NCBI GenBank assembly: GCA_963693085.1
Contig: OY856409.1
Coordinates: forward strand, 1,617,351,711-1,617,415,710
Source: Alisma plantago-aquatica
Taxonomy: Eukaryota > Streptophyta > Magnoliopsida > Alismatales > Alismataceae
Direction of reading: 5' to 3'
Length of the DNA: 64,000 bases
The position numbers and the translations under genes are program-made. The notes beneath the pieces were generated by a model. It saw only the letters and a program-made list of their open reading frames with translations. It did not search any database and had not been told where the DNA came from. The first letter of the stretch is position 1, and each line of letters begins with the position of its first letter. Below, one piece after another: positions 12,601 through 24,942 of the stretch.

Positions 12601-13285
12601 CCCTAGTTTCACCATCTCCAGTAAGAAGAGACTGGATGATAATCTACAAATTGTGAACACCTTCTGCTAAGGTTCTTCCCCAAATTCCCCTTTCCTGAAG
12701 CCTCCATTTACCTAGACCTCCTTATCTAAAATAGCACACTTGTAGAGAAAATGACATTGAGAAGCAAGACCACGTCTAACTCCCACTATCATAATTTCCT
12801 CTATACTACCAAACTTTCCAGGCCACTCAAATTCATTCCACACCATTCCCTCTTTATTTCACCTCATTTCACCAATAGTAGTGGGATATGTCTATTACTC
12901 ATTGTTTGCATTGACAAATCCATTATTTGGATCCCACACACACACTTACTTCTTACACATGCACACTACTCATGCACAAAAACACATCACTTAGCTACAT
13001 TTATTTCTTAGAATTTGAATGATGTTGTTGCATTTCTCATCCTTTGAGATTTCTGTGAAGCATACTAACTAATGCAACTAATACTAGCTTTATAGTTATG
13101 CTTTTAGAGACCAAATGGTCATTATGCCTCATTGACTTATGCATTTTTTCCTTGATAAAGTTATGTTAGTGTGATTATAAATTGTGTAATTTAGTTGGAA
13201 ACGTAAATATAGTCATTTTACCCTTTAGCATAACCTAAAATGTCAAGAAATGCAATTCTATATCTTTATTTTCTTGGTGAAGGGG
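12601..13285. other. Unassigned DNA
   Basis: No recognised gene. May contain the end of the Copia LTR. The frame at 12751-13011 is rich in His/Ser/Thr codons without a family motif. Confidence 0.45.
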
Positions 13286-14880
13286 AGAGTACATGCTTTC
13301 TGCCCCTAGGCAGGGCTCCCATACAACCTAAGGTTGGTGCCCACCGTGGAGGGGTATGACCCCCGCCCAGTCGTCTAGGGTTTTCCCTGATGCCACCACC
13401 AACACCACCTCCACCTCCAACACAACCACCAGTTACCCTACCCCTAACCCTTCCTATACCCTAGATTCTACCTCCATGATCACTCATGATCCTATTTCCT
13501 CGATTGGGGGGGGTTCATCCTCCAAAGTTGTTGCTGGCTCAGAGTGGAATGACCCCAACACAGATGTTATTGTGGGACTATCATGGGTGAAGATGCTTCA
13601 AAGCCCATGGTAGTCCTGAGAAGTTGCATGCCAATCAACATCTCATATGACCCCAAGGCCCCTCATTTAAAAGAAGGGGACCAAAAACCAAGGATGAAGT
13701 TCTTGGACCCAATGCTTGAGGAAATGAATGACTTCAATAAGTTCACCATTATTGTACAAGTTGTGGAGAAGAGGTACCATATAAACCAATCGTATGGATG
13801 GATGTTGAGGATATGGTGACCAAAGGGAAAATGTCAGATGTCTCCTATGAGTGATGTCCTATTCCTGGTTAATTTTGTGAATGAAACTGATATTAATGTA
13901 CCACTGGATAGAGGTCCATGATTCTTTGATTCAAAATTGGTATTGACTTGTAGATGGTCTTCAAAGGATGATGTAAGGAGGGCTGCTCTGATGACTGCAC
14001 CAGTGTGGGCTACTTTACCGGGCATTGTGAGGCATTGGTCAAGGAGGGCTCTCACAAGCATTGACTATGTTGTGGGTACCTTGAATGAGTACAATTTCTA
14101 TAGAGGAGGCAAGAAGGTAGGTACAACACATATGTGTGTTGAGATCTCAATGGAGAAGCAACCACCACCAGTGGTCTTCATCAAGTTTCCTGGTGGTGAA
14201 GAGTTGGAAATCTACGTACACTATGATGCCTTTCCAGATCAGTGTGATGCTGGAAAGGTGTTTGGGAATCAGTCTATCCACTACCCTAGTGGGTGCACAA
14301 ATATGTTGAAGGATCATGACTATGGTAGACAAAAGAGTAGAAGACCAAGACGGAGGAGGAAGGGATCAAAGGCCAGTGTACCTACCCAATAGAAGATGTC
14401 ATCAACTGCTGTGGTTGATGGGTCAGTATGCACTGAGGTCAATGCTGCATGGCATGTTGAAGAGACCCCTATCATCGCCTTGATGAGTGTGGAAACTATG
14501 ACTGAAGACCAGCTAGTGGATACTATGGTTATCCCTCGTGAGGAGGTTGAGGACCATATGCAGAAGGATAACTAGCCTGTTGTGGAGGATTTTCCCCTAG
14601 AGTCGGTGAATCATTTATGATTTTGAAGGATCTAGAAGGGGACATCACCAATGTGCCACTTACTCATAGTGTAGTCAGAGCCCTGATGAGTAGAGGCCAG
14701 GGCCCTAGGGAGGAAGAAGTGGCTACATATGAGGAAGGAGTGGATCCTGGAGTTCTTTACCATGAAGATCCTCACATGGAATGAGTGAGGGTCTTCCCGA
14801 CCACACAAGTAAAGGTAGGTCAGGGTGTGAATCAAACAACCAAATGTTTCCATTGTTGTGTGCTTGGAGATTCACATCAT
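13286..14880 (+). pseudogene. L1-type LINE ORF1 pseudogene with DUF4283-like domain
   Basis: ORF1 of plant L1 LINEs is a nucleic-acid-binding protein with a DUF4283 domain and a zinc knuckle. Here the N-terminus near 13350 is rich in Thr, Ser, Asn and Pro. It is followed by 'SEWNDPN' near 13539 and a broken linker. The DUF4283-like part spans 13920-14300 and includes 'APVWATLPGIV' near 13999 and 'CVEISMEK' near 14136. The expected CCHC knuckle is degraded: residues after 'DAFPDQC' near 14227 keep one Cys only. A basic segment (RRPRRRRK) follows near 14340. Frameshifts at about 13600 and 13815 and stops at 14392 and later break it. Decayed sequence continues to about 14880. Confidence 0.8.
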
Positions 14881-14939
14881 ACATGAGTTTAAGGATAAGA
14901 TGAGTGGTCTATTTCTGAATGGATGGGAGTATACATATA

Positions 14940-15065
14940 ATCATGAACATATTGAGGGAGGATGAATAATGGTGGGGTGGAATCCTAGAGTGTGGGATAT
15001 CCAAACAATTCACTCCATGGACCAAAATTTGACACTGAGCTACATCAATAATGGTGGGTCCATTG
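14940..15065 (+). pseudogene. L1 ORF2 fragment, start of endonuclease domain
   Basis: 'WNPRVWDIQTIHSMDQ' at about 14975-15022 matches the conserved 'WNPxVW...STDQ' segment of the plant L1 apurinic-like endonuclease. Similarity stops near 15065, where the sequence changes to GC-rich non-endonuclease DNA. The rest of the endonuclease and all of the reverse transcriptase are absent, so the element carries a large internal deletion. Confidence 0.75.
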
Positions 15066-15607
15066 TGTCCTCTCCGCAACATATGGACTTAGTGGTGGTC
15101 GGGAGTGGTGGTGGAGTTCCCGACACCCTCTACTCCCCACCTTTGTATCTGCATGCGCCATCCTTCCTCTGTATCTGCATCACTGGGGTTTGGCCTCCTT
15201 CTCGAGTCTCCTGGTTGGTGCAACCTTAGTGCTCGTCGCTGGTAGTTGTGTTTCTAGTCTAGTTTTGTGGGGTGTTGTGTCTATGTTGTTACTTTGTGGT
15301 CGAGCTCTTTTTTAGGTGATCCTTCATTGTCTTCATGATGGTAATCTCTACCAGAAGCTATGCAAACTCCTCTCCCGATGTACTCATAGGCTCGTGTAGA
15401 TTGATAAATTCCATCCCATATAGCTATTTTGGACAGCCACTATAAGAGGTGGACGGTGCTGAAATGTACCTATCACATCCCAATCTGAGCCTTGTGCTAT
15501 GTCTTTCCACAAAAGGAGTTACATCTTGGTTACTTGATGAGAGATGTCTATCTTGTAGATGCCGTATGGCTTGCTTTTAATGATATTGAGCTATTTTAAA
15601 AAAAATT
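15066..15607 (+). other. Probable 3' end of the deleted L1 element
   Basis: This T/G-rich stretch ends at 'attttaaaaaaaatta' near 15594-15607, which looks like a short poly(A) tail. It sits downstream of the endonuclease fragment, so the simplest reading is L1 3' UTR joined to the break. No target-site duplication was found to prove the end. Confidence 0.45.
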
Positions 15608-17140
15608 AGGTATCATAAATATTTTTTTGTAGAAAATGTAAATAATATAAAAATATTCATGTGAGCATACTTAAAGTTGTAGTCTAATGGATATAGAGAT
15701 ATTGTTTAGAAGACAGTCATGATATGGTCCCTGGTTCAAATCTCAATAGATACATTATTTTTGAGATGAGTCATATTTTTTTCCAATAGCTTTATGTTGT
15801 CATCATGTTGACCACACCCAATGTTTCAATATTTCAGTTCACTTATGTTATTATTTACTTATAATTTTGTATTACTAATCAAATTTACAATTTAGTGAGA
15901 CAAAATAATTAAAATTTGTATCTTTGATCTAGTTTAACTAGGCATATTGATTTTACCATAATATATAGTAATAATATTTTTTTAGAAATATATTTTTAGC
16001 TAAATTGTAAAAGATATTTGTTTGTTATCATTGACATCAAAAAGAAATAATAAATATTTCTAATGTTATATAATTTTCTTTTTAGGCAACATAAAAGTGT
16101 AAATATGTTGTGTTTAACATCCACATTTTTATCACATAAATATGAGTATGTTTATGAATTTATACTATGTCTTGTATTATTTTGTCAAATACCTCTAACC
16201 AATCACATTGTGTGAATTCAAAGTCGTGTTCTGTTTAATTGACTCTTGCATCATATTTACCCCATCGTTTCCTATTTTTACCATTACTTTTTTTTCTCTC
16301 TCTACCCAACATAGTTGTTTCATTTAGATCACATTTCTACACAAATGATATTTCAAAAGTATTCATCACATAAAACATCACTCTGCTCATGGGTCTATCT
16401 ATCTCACTCCTTCCAATCTCCCTAATGTCTCTATTCTTGACTTATATCTTTTTCTTTGTAAAATATCCTCACTTTCCTTTTTCTTTCAAATAACTAATGT
16501 ATATTAAAATATTAAATTAAGTGTGTTTATTATTATAGCAATAATTGTACCGACTATGATAAGTTACTTCACCATTTAATATGGATTTTATAACTAACAT
16601 ACATTGATACATCAATCAACAACATAAACTATATTTTAGTAAACAAATAGAACCTAATTTACCACTATCATGATTTGACTCAAATTTACTTATCCGTTGC
16701 ACAATATATGAAATAAGATAGAGTGATATTTTAATTTTTTCTAGTTAATTATTATATTGTACTTACTTTCTTGTATAAATAATATGTCGACCACTATATA
16801 TTTCTACTAATTCATCAAGAAATCAAATAGATAAAATAAAATACTTCATTTAATGATATATCTTCAGTAAAAGTGATTTATGTTGACCACTTCAAACAAA
16901 ATACCTAAACACAAGCTATTCCTAAATGGATAATTTATTTTTGTAGTAAATAGGTTCACAGAAATAGTTTGAGTTGGAGTACTATATAGATAAACCATGC
17001 ACCATATAAAGTTTTCCAAATTGTTTTTCATTAATTTTATTAAATCTGTTATCATGTTTGAAAATGTAACATCAAATTTCAAAGTCATATCTAGTCTACA
17101 TCTACATGATATGTATTCTTGCACATAATATTAAAAATAT
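15608..17140. other. AT-rich DNA with one SINE-like stretch
   Basis: No gene seen. The frame at 16864-17124 lacks family features. Confidence 0.5.
15670..15780 (+). mobile_element. SINE-like sequence with A and B box
   Basis: 'tagtctaatggat' near 15680 fits a relaxed RNA polymerase III A box, and 'ggttcaaatct' near 15731 fits a B box, about 50 bp apart as in tRNA-derived SINEs. No clover-leaf, target duplication or second copy was found, so this is tentative. Confidence 0.45.
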
Positions 17141-17145
17141 AAAAC

Positions 17146-17176
<31 letters not shown>

Positions 17177-17676
17177 CTTGATTAAGTAAATTGTAAATTT
17201 GAAAGTAATATATATTTTAATACCAATAATAGAATATTAAAAAATAGTATGAGAATGTCTAGTATTTAATTTTTCTGAAAAATATTCGGATGGAATATGC
17301 ATATGTATAAACGTAACTACTTTAAAACATATAGTCTAATGAACATCATGTTTCAATAGAAAACACTAAGTTTCTAACTTGTACATAATCTCTATCTCTA
17401 TAAATTCTAATATGAAAGTATCATTGAATATATTTTCATTTGTAAACAAGTATTTGTTAATACTAGCACATACCAATTTCAGTTTATTAAAATGTTTTTT
17501 GATAGTATATGATAAAAATTATAAGTAATCAAATTCTAGCACTTGTCACACTTCATAATTGATTTTGTAGTTTTTAATCTTGAAAAACTTAAATAGTTTA
17601 TCTAAAAATTTATTTAGAAACATGCATAAATTTATGACAAAGCAGGTTGAGATCACTTAGAATACACACACAAATA
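17141..17676. other. AT-rich DNA with a TA microsatellite
   Basis: A TA run lies at about 17146-17172. Nothing else recognised. Confidence 0.5.
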
Positions 17677-17696
17677 TATATATATATATATATATA

Positions 17697-17754
<58 letters not shown>
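17677..17754. repeat. TA microsatellite, left flank of the MITE
   Basis: Nearly pure TA dinucleotides, broken once by a 'ctatatata' step near 17698. It abuts the left end of the inverted-repeat element at 17755. Confidence 0.95.
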
Positions 17755-17757
<3 letters not shown>

Positions 17758-18145
17758 TCAGGCTAGAATACACTCGAGTGTATCCGGAGCGGAATACACT
17801 CAAGTAGTTTTTCATGATGTAATATTTTTTTTAAATCTAATCCATTGATCTTCTTAAACATCTCGTGAACAACTCATACGCAAAATTTGAGCACATTTGG
17901 ATATCTATAGCTCATGTTATGAAGACCGTAAAAATTATTCATTTCAAATTAGTTTCACGCGTTGATTTTGTTGCCCTTGGATGAGTGACTTACACTCATC
18001 CAAATGGGCTCAAAATTTCTATGTAGCCTTGTTATAGTATGACGGTGAAGATCAATAGTTTACATTTTGCAAAAAATAGTCTTGATATGTAAACACACTT
18101 GAGTGTATTCGTGCAATCCATACACTCGAGTGTATTCTAGCCTAA

Positions 18146-18148
<3 letters not shown>
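17755..18148. mobile_element. MITE inserted in a TA microsatellite (Micron-like)
   Basis: A 394-bp non-coding element with terminal inverted repeats. The left end reads gagtcaggctagaatacac and the reverse complement of the right end reads gagttaggctagaatacac, one mismatch in the first 29 bp. A second inverted block (aatacactcaag) lies about 40 bp in from both ends. Both flanks are TA repeats, with a TC run between the right end and the right TA tract. Rice Micron elements are known for insertion in TA microsatellites and similar size; relation to them is inferred from this setting, not from sequence comparison. It has no transposase and would need a helper. Confidence 0.85.
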
Positions 18149-18210
<62 letters not shown>

Positions 18211-18330
18211 CATATATATATATATATATATATGAACATATATATATATATATATATATATATGTGAAGATATATATATATATATATATGTGTATATATA
18301 TACACGAACATATATACATACATACATACA
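18149..18330. repeat. TC then TA microsatellite with short interruptions
   Basis: TC run followed by several TA tracts separated by 'gaacata' and 'gtgaagata', then a CATA run at about 18317-18330. Long frames on the minus strand here encode only Tyr/Ile/His repeats and are artefacts. Confidence 0.95.
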
Positions 18331-18592
18331 TGGCCCGACAAGGAGTGGCTCAAGTGGTCAAGCATGATGTCTCCTAACAAAGGGACTCGAGTTTGAATCC
18401 CAATTTCCGCCTTGATTTACCACCCTCCTGGGCGTTTGGCCTCCGCCACGGGTGTGGGATAGGGGGGATAAATCTTTCTTTTGTAATCCCATACATACAT
18501 ACATGGGTTGAATCATCATTTTTACCTTGGGTGGGAGGGAATATATATATGATATATACGAACATACATACATACATACATACATACATACA
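18331..18592 (+). mobile_element. tRNA-derived SINE, tandem copy 1 with flank
   Basis: Starts ggcccgacaaggag. A polymerase III A box (tggctcaagtggt) lies at 18346-18358 and a B box (agtttgaatcc) at 18390-18400, 44 bp apart. The body includes 'ggcctccgccacgggtgtgg' and ends with a T-rich run near 18475-18485. The flank (CATA run and 'ttaccttgggtgggaggga' near 18517-18535) is repeated with the SINE, so the pair arose by a 262-bp duplication and not by two insertions. Confidence 0.8.
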
Positions 18593-18801
18593 GGGGCCGA
18601 CAAGAAGTGGCTCAAGTGGTCAAGCACGATGTCTCCTAACAAAGAGACTCAGGTTTGAATCTCAATTTCTGCCTTGATTTACCACCCTCTTAGGCATTTG
18701 GCCTCCGCCACGGGTGTGGGATAGGGGGGAGAAATCTTTCTCTCGTAATATCATACATACATACATGGGTTGAATCATCATTTTTACCTTGGGTGGGAGG
18801 G
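18593..18801 (+). mobile_element. tRNA-derived SINE, tandem copy 2
   Basis: Repeats copy 1 at a period of 262 bp. The A box is tggctcaagtggt at 18608-18620; the B box ggtttgaatctc is at 18652-18663. It ends with the same 'ttgggtgggaggga' flank. Substitutions are scattered, which dates the duplication well before the present. Confidence 0.8.
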
Positions 18802-20037
18802 AAGATCGTGTCAAAACAAAATATTATAAAAACATACATTTCTAGTAAAGTTTAATATTTATAAGGAGATCCTAAATAACACATCATAAATATGGGATGT
18901 GAACACTAGGTTTACCTTATACTACGTACAAATTTGGATTTTGACTTTGAAGTTGAAATCTAATGCATATATTTTTATACAACTGCGTTCTAGTGAGATT
19001 TAAAATCAATCATTCAACATTATCATCTAATAGACAATCCCAACCATGTTTAAATCAACTACATGGATCATTCTTTTCCCCTTACATACTCCTACAAATG
19101 TGGAAGAACTCCACTGAACCTATATAATATTTTAAACCCCTCTTCCTCTCTTCTATTTTCAAAATAAACATACACTTCTCCTCCCGTTCTCATCAAAAAC
19201 AAAAATATTTCCTACTATCTTTCTACACCAATAGAATATTAGAGAATCACCCCAAAACATTTACAAATTATTTTTTTCCCTCATCTCCATCAGTTGTAAC
19301 TTCTAGTTGTTCCTTATTATTTCAACTATAAAAACATGACCATCTTAAAGATATTCTCCAGAAATAATTGAACGTATATTTTGTTTACTAAATCACATAA
19401 AATTTTAGCTAACCCCATCCGTGGAGGAGAGACAAAGATGTTTTTATAATAAAGAAAATTTTGCAGAGAATAAAGAAATTTTTTGACGCAAATTGGAATT
19501 TGCAGCAAATACAAGTGGAGATGGATTGATAAAGCATTCCTGGAAAAAGATTATGCCACTTGGATAGAGACAGACTTATGGTCATCATCATATAATCCAT
19601 ATATCATGAATGTAAGGAAAATAAACACCAAATCAATCATACATCAAGCCTAGTAGGAACTTGATGATAACAGGAGTGATCCATATAGATGGGGATTGTA
19701 GACAATCACTACAAGTTAAGACATGTATTGATTACCTATTTAAGTAATTACCTTTCTATTATTTTTTTGGATAACAATAATCCATATCTAAATATTGACA
19801 GAAACTTGTATTAGTTTTACCATGTAAGAAAAAAAAATTAGTTTCATTTTATTTATTTTAAAATAAAAGCAAATGATAAGTAAATATTTAGTAAATATAT
19901 TTGGTTTTTTTATGGAAGTTGAAAAGAACTTGTCATATTTCTAATAATATCAATATTATAGAAATATTACTTTAGTCATTTTAGGTTGTAAATAATTACA
20001 TTCTCTAATGAGTAACACCTTAGTATCGTTATATTTT
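18802..20037. other. AT-rich DNA, no gene seen
   Basis: Overlapping minus frames at 19326-19514 and 19409-19600 have no family features. Nothing else noted. Confidence 0.5.
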
Positions 20038-20123
20038 GTAATTCATATAATTTTTTTTTGATTGCCGGGGGAAACCCACCCCCCTAGGCGGAGGCCCAGA
20101 TAGCATGGATGGTAATTCATATA
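20038..20123 (-). mobile_element. 5'-truncated SINE fragment with target duplication
   Basis: A GC-rich insert of about 62 bp (20050-20111) stands out in AT-rich DNA. It is flanked by the direct repeat gtaattcatata at 20038-20049 and 20112-20123. Read on the minus strand it ends in a run of A, as a retroposon should. Its core 'ggcctccgccta.ggggg' resembles the 3' half of the SINE at 18.3-18.8 kb (ggcctccgccacggg), so it is probably a truncated member of that family. Confidence 0.75.
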
Positions 20124-22590
20124 TTTTTTTTACACTTTAATTAAACTAAATGAACTTCTACTTAATAATAATTGAGTCTGGTTCATTGGTGTGATATTTT
20201 ACTAAATTTGAGTGCATGCTATTTTGTTCTTATATAATTCTCATTATACACTTGGATTATATAATTGTAGATGTGAAATATACATTAAACTTAATTAATT
20301 TTCCAATATGAAATTCTAAATCTTCGTCCTTGTCATCAAATATTACAGATAAGATACAATTTTTTGATCCATGAGAAATTTTATTATTTGTTGTAACCAT
20401 ATGATGTTATCATGATACTCAGCTTCAAAATTCATGTAAATATAGTAGCAATTCACGTAATACAAACTACAAGAAAAAGAATCATATTTTTATGTATATT
20501 TTCTACTACCATAAATACTTACATTAAGCATGCCTTTCTAATCTCATCCCAGATGGAATCTTCTTTCTTTTGATATATGCATTTTTCTAGAACATCCTTG
20601 ATATGGTAGGTATTTTATAATAGAGAAGAGCATGTCTTTTTTTAGAATATTTCAAGTTTCATTTGAGATCTAAGTCCCTTGAAGTAATAAATAAATGACT
20701 ACAATCGATCTGCCGTACTCAAGCCTCACTTAGGTTTATCATGTATAGTCAAGCAAGATTAGTTAGTATAGGGGAATAGTATCTGAGAAAGACAAGAAAA
20801 GACAACTAAAGAAACTCTAGGTGGTAATCTATTAAATGAGCACCCTATATTATTATTAGAAAGGCATTCTATTGCTGAATGTGTTAATCTGAGTCATCTA
20901 GTTGATCATATGTGGTTTTGACATGTCATTGGAGGTATGCTAGAGTGATTTTAGGTGTTGTAAATATCTATATTTCCATCACCCTTATCTAACAATTTGT
21001 GAAAAATGAAATAATTGTGGGTGAAGAGAGACCCTCTGTGTTGCAATCTTTAACTTGTTTACAAAATAAAGGTCTCTGACTCCACATAATACTCTCCATA
21101 GTCATCAACATGATAAAATATTAATTGAGATTTTAAGTACATTTCATAAGAAATGAAGACATTTTAGAACAATAAGTATAAATATAATGAAATAGAATTT
21201 TTTTATTCCAAATTAGGATCATTGTACAGTTTAGGAAAAATTAACTATCCAAGCTTTTCTTTTTAAAAAATATATGTATCAACTAAACATATCAAATGCT
21301 TATAAATTTATCTCTATAATTTTACAATGTGTAAATTAATAAACATCATTGTCTCATGACGATTATGATAAAGTAAGTTCTAAAAAAAATTCAGAACATA
21401 TAAACTACCAATAAGTTCTTAAATTTGTTAAAAATATCTATACATGAAATTACATATATCAAATATCTATCTACAACCAATCAATATAAAATTGATTTTA
21501 TATTTTGTGGAGGTCATCCACCCTCTTACCATGTAATACCCATGATCAAACTCTTAAATGAGAAAATCATTTGATGATGAACATGAATTTGAAACACTAG
21601 AATATAGTTCCTCAAGAACACTAAGATCTTGATTAGTATAGCATGAAAAAATCCTTAGGATCAAGGGGTGTCATGATGATTAAACACACACACTCTTACT
21701 ATTATGACATTAAGTATATATTAGTCTAATGAAATAAGTAATAAATAATATTAAATTATAAGTACTCATCATTCTAAAATATGTTTGCATGTCTAGAAAA
21801 GAAGAGGAGAAGAGAGGAAATTAGGGTCTTAGCTATAGAATTATTTTAGATTTAACATGAAAGATCATTGATAAGATACACTCTATTTAGGAATTTCTAG
21901 AAAACCTATAATCGCTTGCTTGTTGGCCAATTTATTTTTGTGGAGAAACGAATAAGAATTGATCTTATGATGGGCATTGGGCCTCTATAAAAAATTGAGT
22001 TTTTTGAAGAAATTCCATAATATCCCTCTTTAGTTTTTAGTTTCCCACCTTAATTAATTGGCAACATTTGCAGAATATAGTCATCTTGTCTCACATGTGG
22101 GACAAATTTGAATATTCAATCAGCTATTAATAGGATACCATAAAGCACATACAACATGTATGTCAAGATTATGGGAAGTTAGTTGATTCTTTTTCTACCA
22201 ATTTTATACCTTGCTTTACAGTAGATTGAATAATCTTACAAGGACAATGATGATTTGGGAGGGGTGAATCCAATTTGTTAGTATGCTTATTATAAATAGT
22301 TTAGCCAAATAAACTAATGTAAGGCAATGGTGACCTACAAGTCTGTAAGACTTTTCTATTAGTCATTTTAGTTCTTGATCAATTTAGATGAAAATTGATA
22401 TAACCCTTTTAGAAAACTACAAACCTATTCTAGCTATTACCAAACAAAATTATTACAAATGTATGTATAGTAGTCATTTTAAAGTAATTTTTACATATTT
22501 CAAGTATTATTTATCATTCTGTACTTGTACTCTCTTTTTTGTTGAAATCAGTTTTCCATAAAGTTTGGGGTTTCTTATCATGTATACCTT
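20124..22590. other. AT-rich DNA, no gene seen
   Basis: No frame, repeat or signal I can support on either strand. Confidence 0.5.
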
Positions 22591-22594
22591 TTTA

Positions 22595-22690
22595 AAATTG
22601 GAAATTATACCCATGCCATCATTGTGGCTTGAATTTAGACCTCTTGGTAACAAACCAACATCCTAACCATACGGGTGTGTCCATCTTGGA
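22595..22690 (-). mobile_element. Decayed tRNA-derived SINE-like sequence
   Basis: On the minus strand 'cgtatggttaggatg' near 22675 fits an A box and 'ctaaattcaagcc' near 22635 a B box, with a T/A-rich end near 22595. It resembles the better preserved SINE at 23.7 kb in layout. No target duplication was found. Confidence 0.5.
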
Positions 22691-23698
22691 AAATGTTCGT
22701 CTTTTTCTATAGTGCAACACCATATGTTTTTCTTTATTTTTGAACTGATACTTTCAAATGTGTCATTAAGTTATTATTCCAATAAATTTGTTAGTGTCAT
22801 AATTCTATGATTAACCTATAGATCTACTAACTAACTTAGGACCAGCCATCCCAACCTCCCCCTATACAAAGTTTCATACTTGAATCTTACACCTGGAATG
22901 ATGACTAGAAAGAGGTTTCACCCATTTTATATTTAACGATCATTATTCTCTTATTTTTTTACTCATTAGTCTTTCATAATCTCTTCCATTTTTCATCGAT
23001 TTTTTTAAATTCATAAATTAAGAAGTTTACTCATGTTAGTAAACATTCTCATCTATAAACCCTTAATCTATTTGATGTTGTGTAACACTTGCAAAATGGA
23101 TAGGAAATAAGGTTCAAGCTGGAATAAACTTCACTTATTTTTCTTAACTTGTGAATTTTGTCTTAATCTTAATATTGTAACTAATTTTATCTCAATCAAT
23201 CTAATTGTATTAGAATTGTTTTGATATGTAAAAATGTTTTAGTGTTTAGGAAGTACTATCATGCCTTTAATGCCCGAAAATATCATACTATTGAAAAGAA
23301 CATATTACTAACTTCAAAAACACTTTTCTCTCATATTTCTCTTATTCTATACTATTATCTTCTTTATCACTTACCATTGTTACCTTTTGACTTTATTGTT
23401 CAATGTTGTGTGAGGCATGAAAATTGGGTAATGTATGATGTTTTATTCATATTTTATATGTTGATATAATTTTTTATCATAAGATGAAATATTAATAACA
23501 TATTATATACAAAAACACCCTATGGAGTAGGACAAAAATGTTAGTCGTGTACTTCTCAATAGAACATTCCAAATGGTAGTATTGATTTTTCAAGGATTTT
23601 GAAAATGATTGAATGGATAATCCAAACCTAGTTTTGTTGATGGATTAGAAACTTCCTTATTAAGGTATATTCATTCAAAGTAACCCTATAACATGATG
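22691..23698. other. AT-rich DNA, no gene seen
   Basis: The frame at 23221-23469 has no family features. Nothing else noted. Confidence 0.5.
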
Positions 23699-23835
23699 GA
23701 TAACATATTTCTTTTTTGTATATAAAAAATTTGGTGATTCATTCATCCCATCGTCTGGGTTTGAACTCATGACCTCACGATCTTACATCATCACTTTTAC
23801 CACTAGGGTGCCACTACATTAGATAACATATTTCT
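23699..23835 (-). mobile_element. tRNA-derived SINE with perfect 14-bp target duplication
   Basis: The insert 23713-23821 (109 bp) is flanked by GATAACATATTTCT at 23699-23712 and 23822-23835. On the minus strand it starts near 'tgtagtggcaccctagtgg' (A box region), has a B box 'gagttcaaaccc' about 50 bp on, and ends in an A/T-rich tail (ttttttatatacaaaaaa). Order, tail and target duplication fit retroposition of a polymerase III transcript. The tRNA it derives from was not determined. Confidence 0.88.
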
Positions 23836-24074
23836 AGTATATTGAACATGATAATTATTGGAAAATCAATGATAGGGTAGTGAATATTTGTAGTATTTTG
23901 TTAATTTATTTACGTGTACATACTTATACCAATAAATGGGAAATATATGACTTTCTTAAATCTATACGCATTTCTCAACATCGCTTTAGTATTACTCACA
24001 ATAGCATCTTCCTTCATGATTTTATTTTCATATCAATTGAGGTTGTGATGAAATAAAAATACATTTTTTTATCT

Positions 24075-24105
<31 letters not shown>

Positions 24106-24942
24106 TCACTTACATCCTTTCTATGAAAAGATAAAATTTTCATAACCTTCCCTAAATCCTCAATTTCCCTAGACATATGGGAATGTATGTAATATATATC
24201 TGTTAACAAATCACATTCATTGATGTGCCTTACTTAAAGTGGGTCATATCTTTGGGAAACCTCTCTTTATGTTTCCTCCTTGTGACCCCTTTCTACAGAA
24301 GGGGTAAACCTTCATTGATATCCACTAATTTGTGATAATATGAAAAGCCTTAAGATCCAAGATCATATTTATGGATGTTTTGATCATATATACTCTTTCA
24401 TGAGTAAAACTCACTTTTTTTCAATATTGATGATGTCCATCTATAGGTAGTTATAGAATTCTTGAAATTCCTTAACTTACATTGATCCAAGACACACTTT
24501 CTTGAAAAAGGAAGTATGAAGAAAACAAATCACTTCAAGAATAACATGGAAGCTTCCAGGGTGATCTCTAATGCAGAGGCAAACATTAATGTAAAATTTA
24601 AAAACCATACATACTAGAACTAGTCATGAATGTTTCCCATAGACCTAAATTGTAGATTGTTGAGATGAAATCACCATTTTAATTTCTCATAGAGCCCTCA
24701 TTTAATGCCAATTACATGTTTTTTTGAAATTCAACTACTTCCAAGACATTTATCATCTAGGTTCATTTGACCCTCACTTCAAATGAAAGCCAAGTACATA
24801 CAAATACTAGGGTGCATGCATACTCCCACTAGGGTTGTACCAACTTGGGCTCATATTAATTTTTTAACCACATCCTAAACTAGTTATCCAGGGTACAATT
24901 GCAAAAGATCTCAACCAGATCTCAACCCAATGATCATCCACC
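23836..24942. other. AT-rich DNA, no gene seen
   Basis: A TA microsatellite lies at about 24078-24102. Nothing else recognised. Ends at the Copia 5' LTR. Confidence 0.5.

Noticed and set aside
18137..18380. Minus-strand Tyr/Ile-rich frames
   Set aside because: Translations of TA and CATA microsatellites.
18346..18400. tRNA gene suggested by A and B boxes at 18.3 and 18.6 kb
   Set aside because: The sequence does not fold into a clover-leaf by eye and continues into a shared SINE body. The same applies to 15.7, 22.6 and 23.7 kb.
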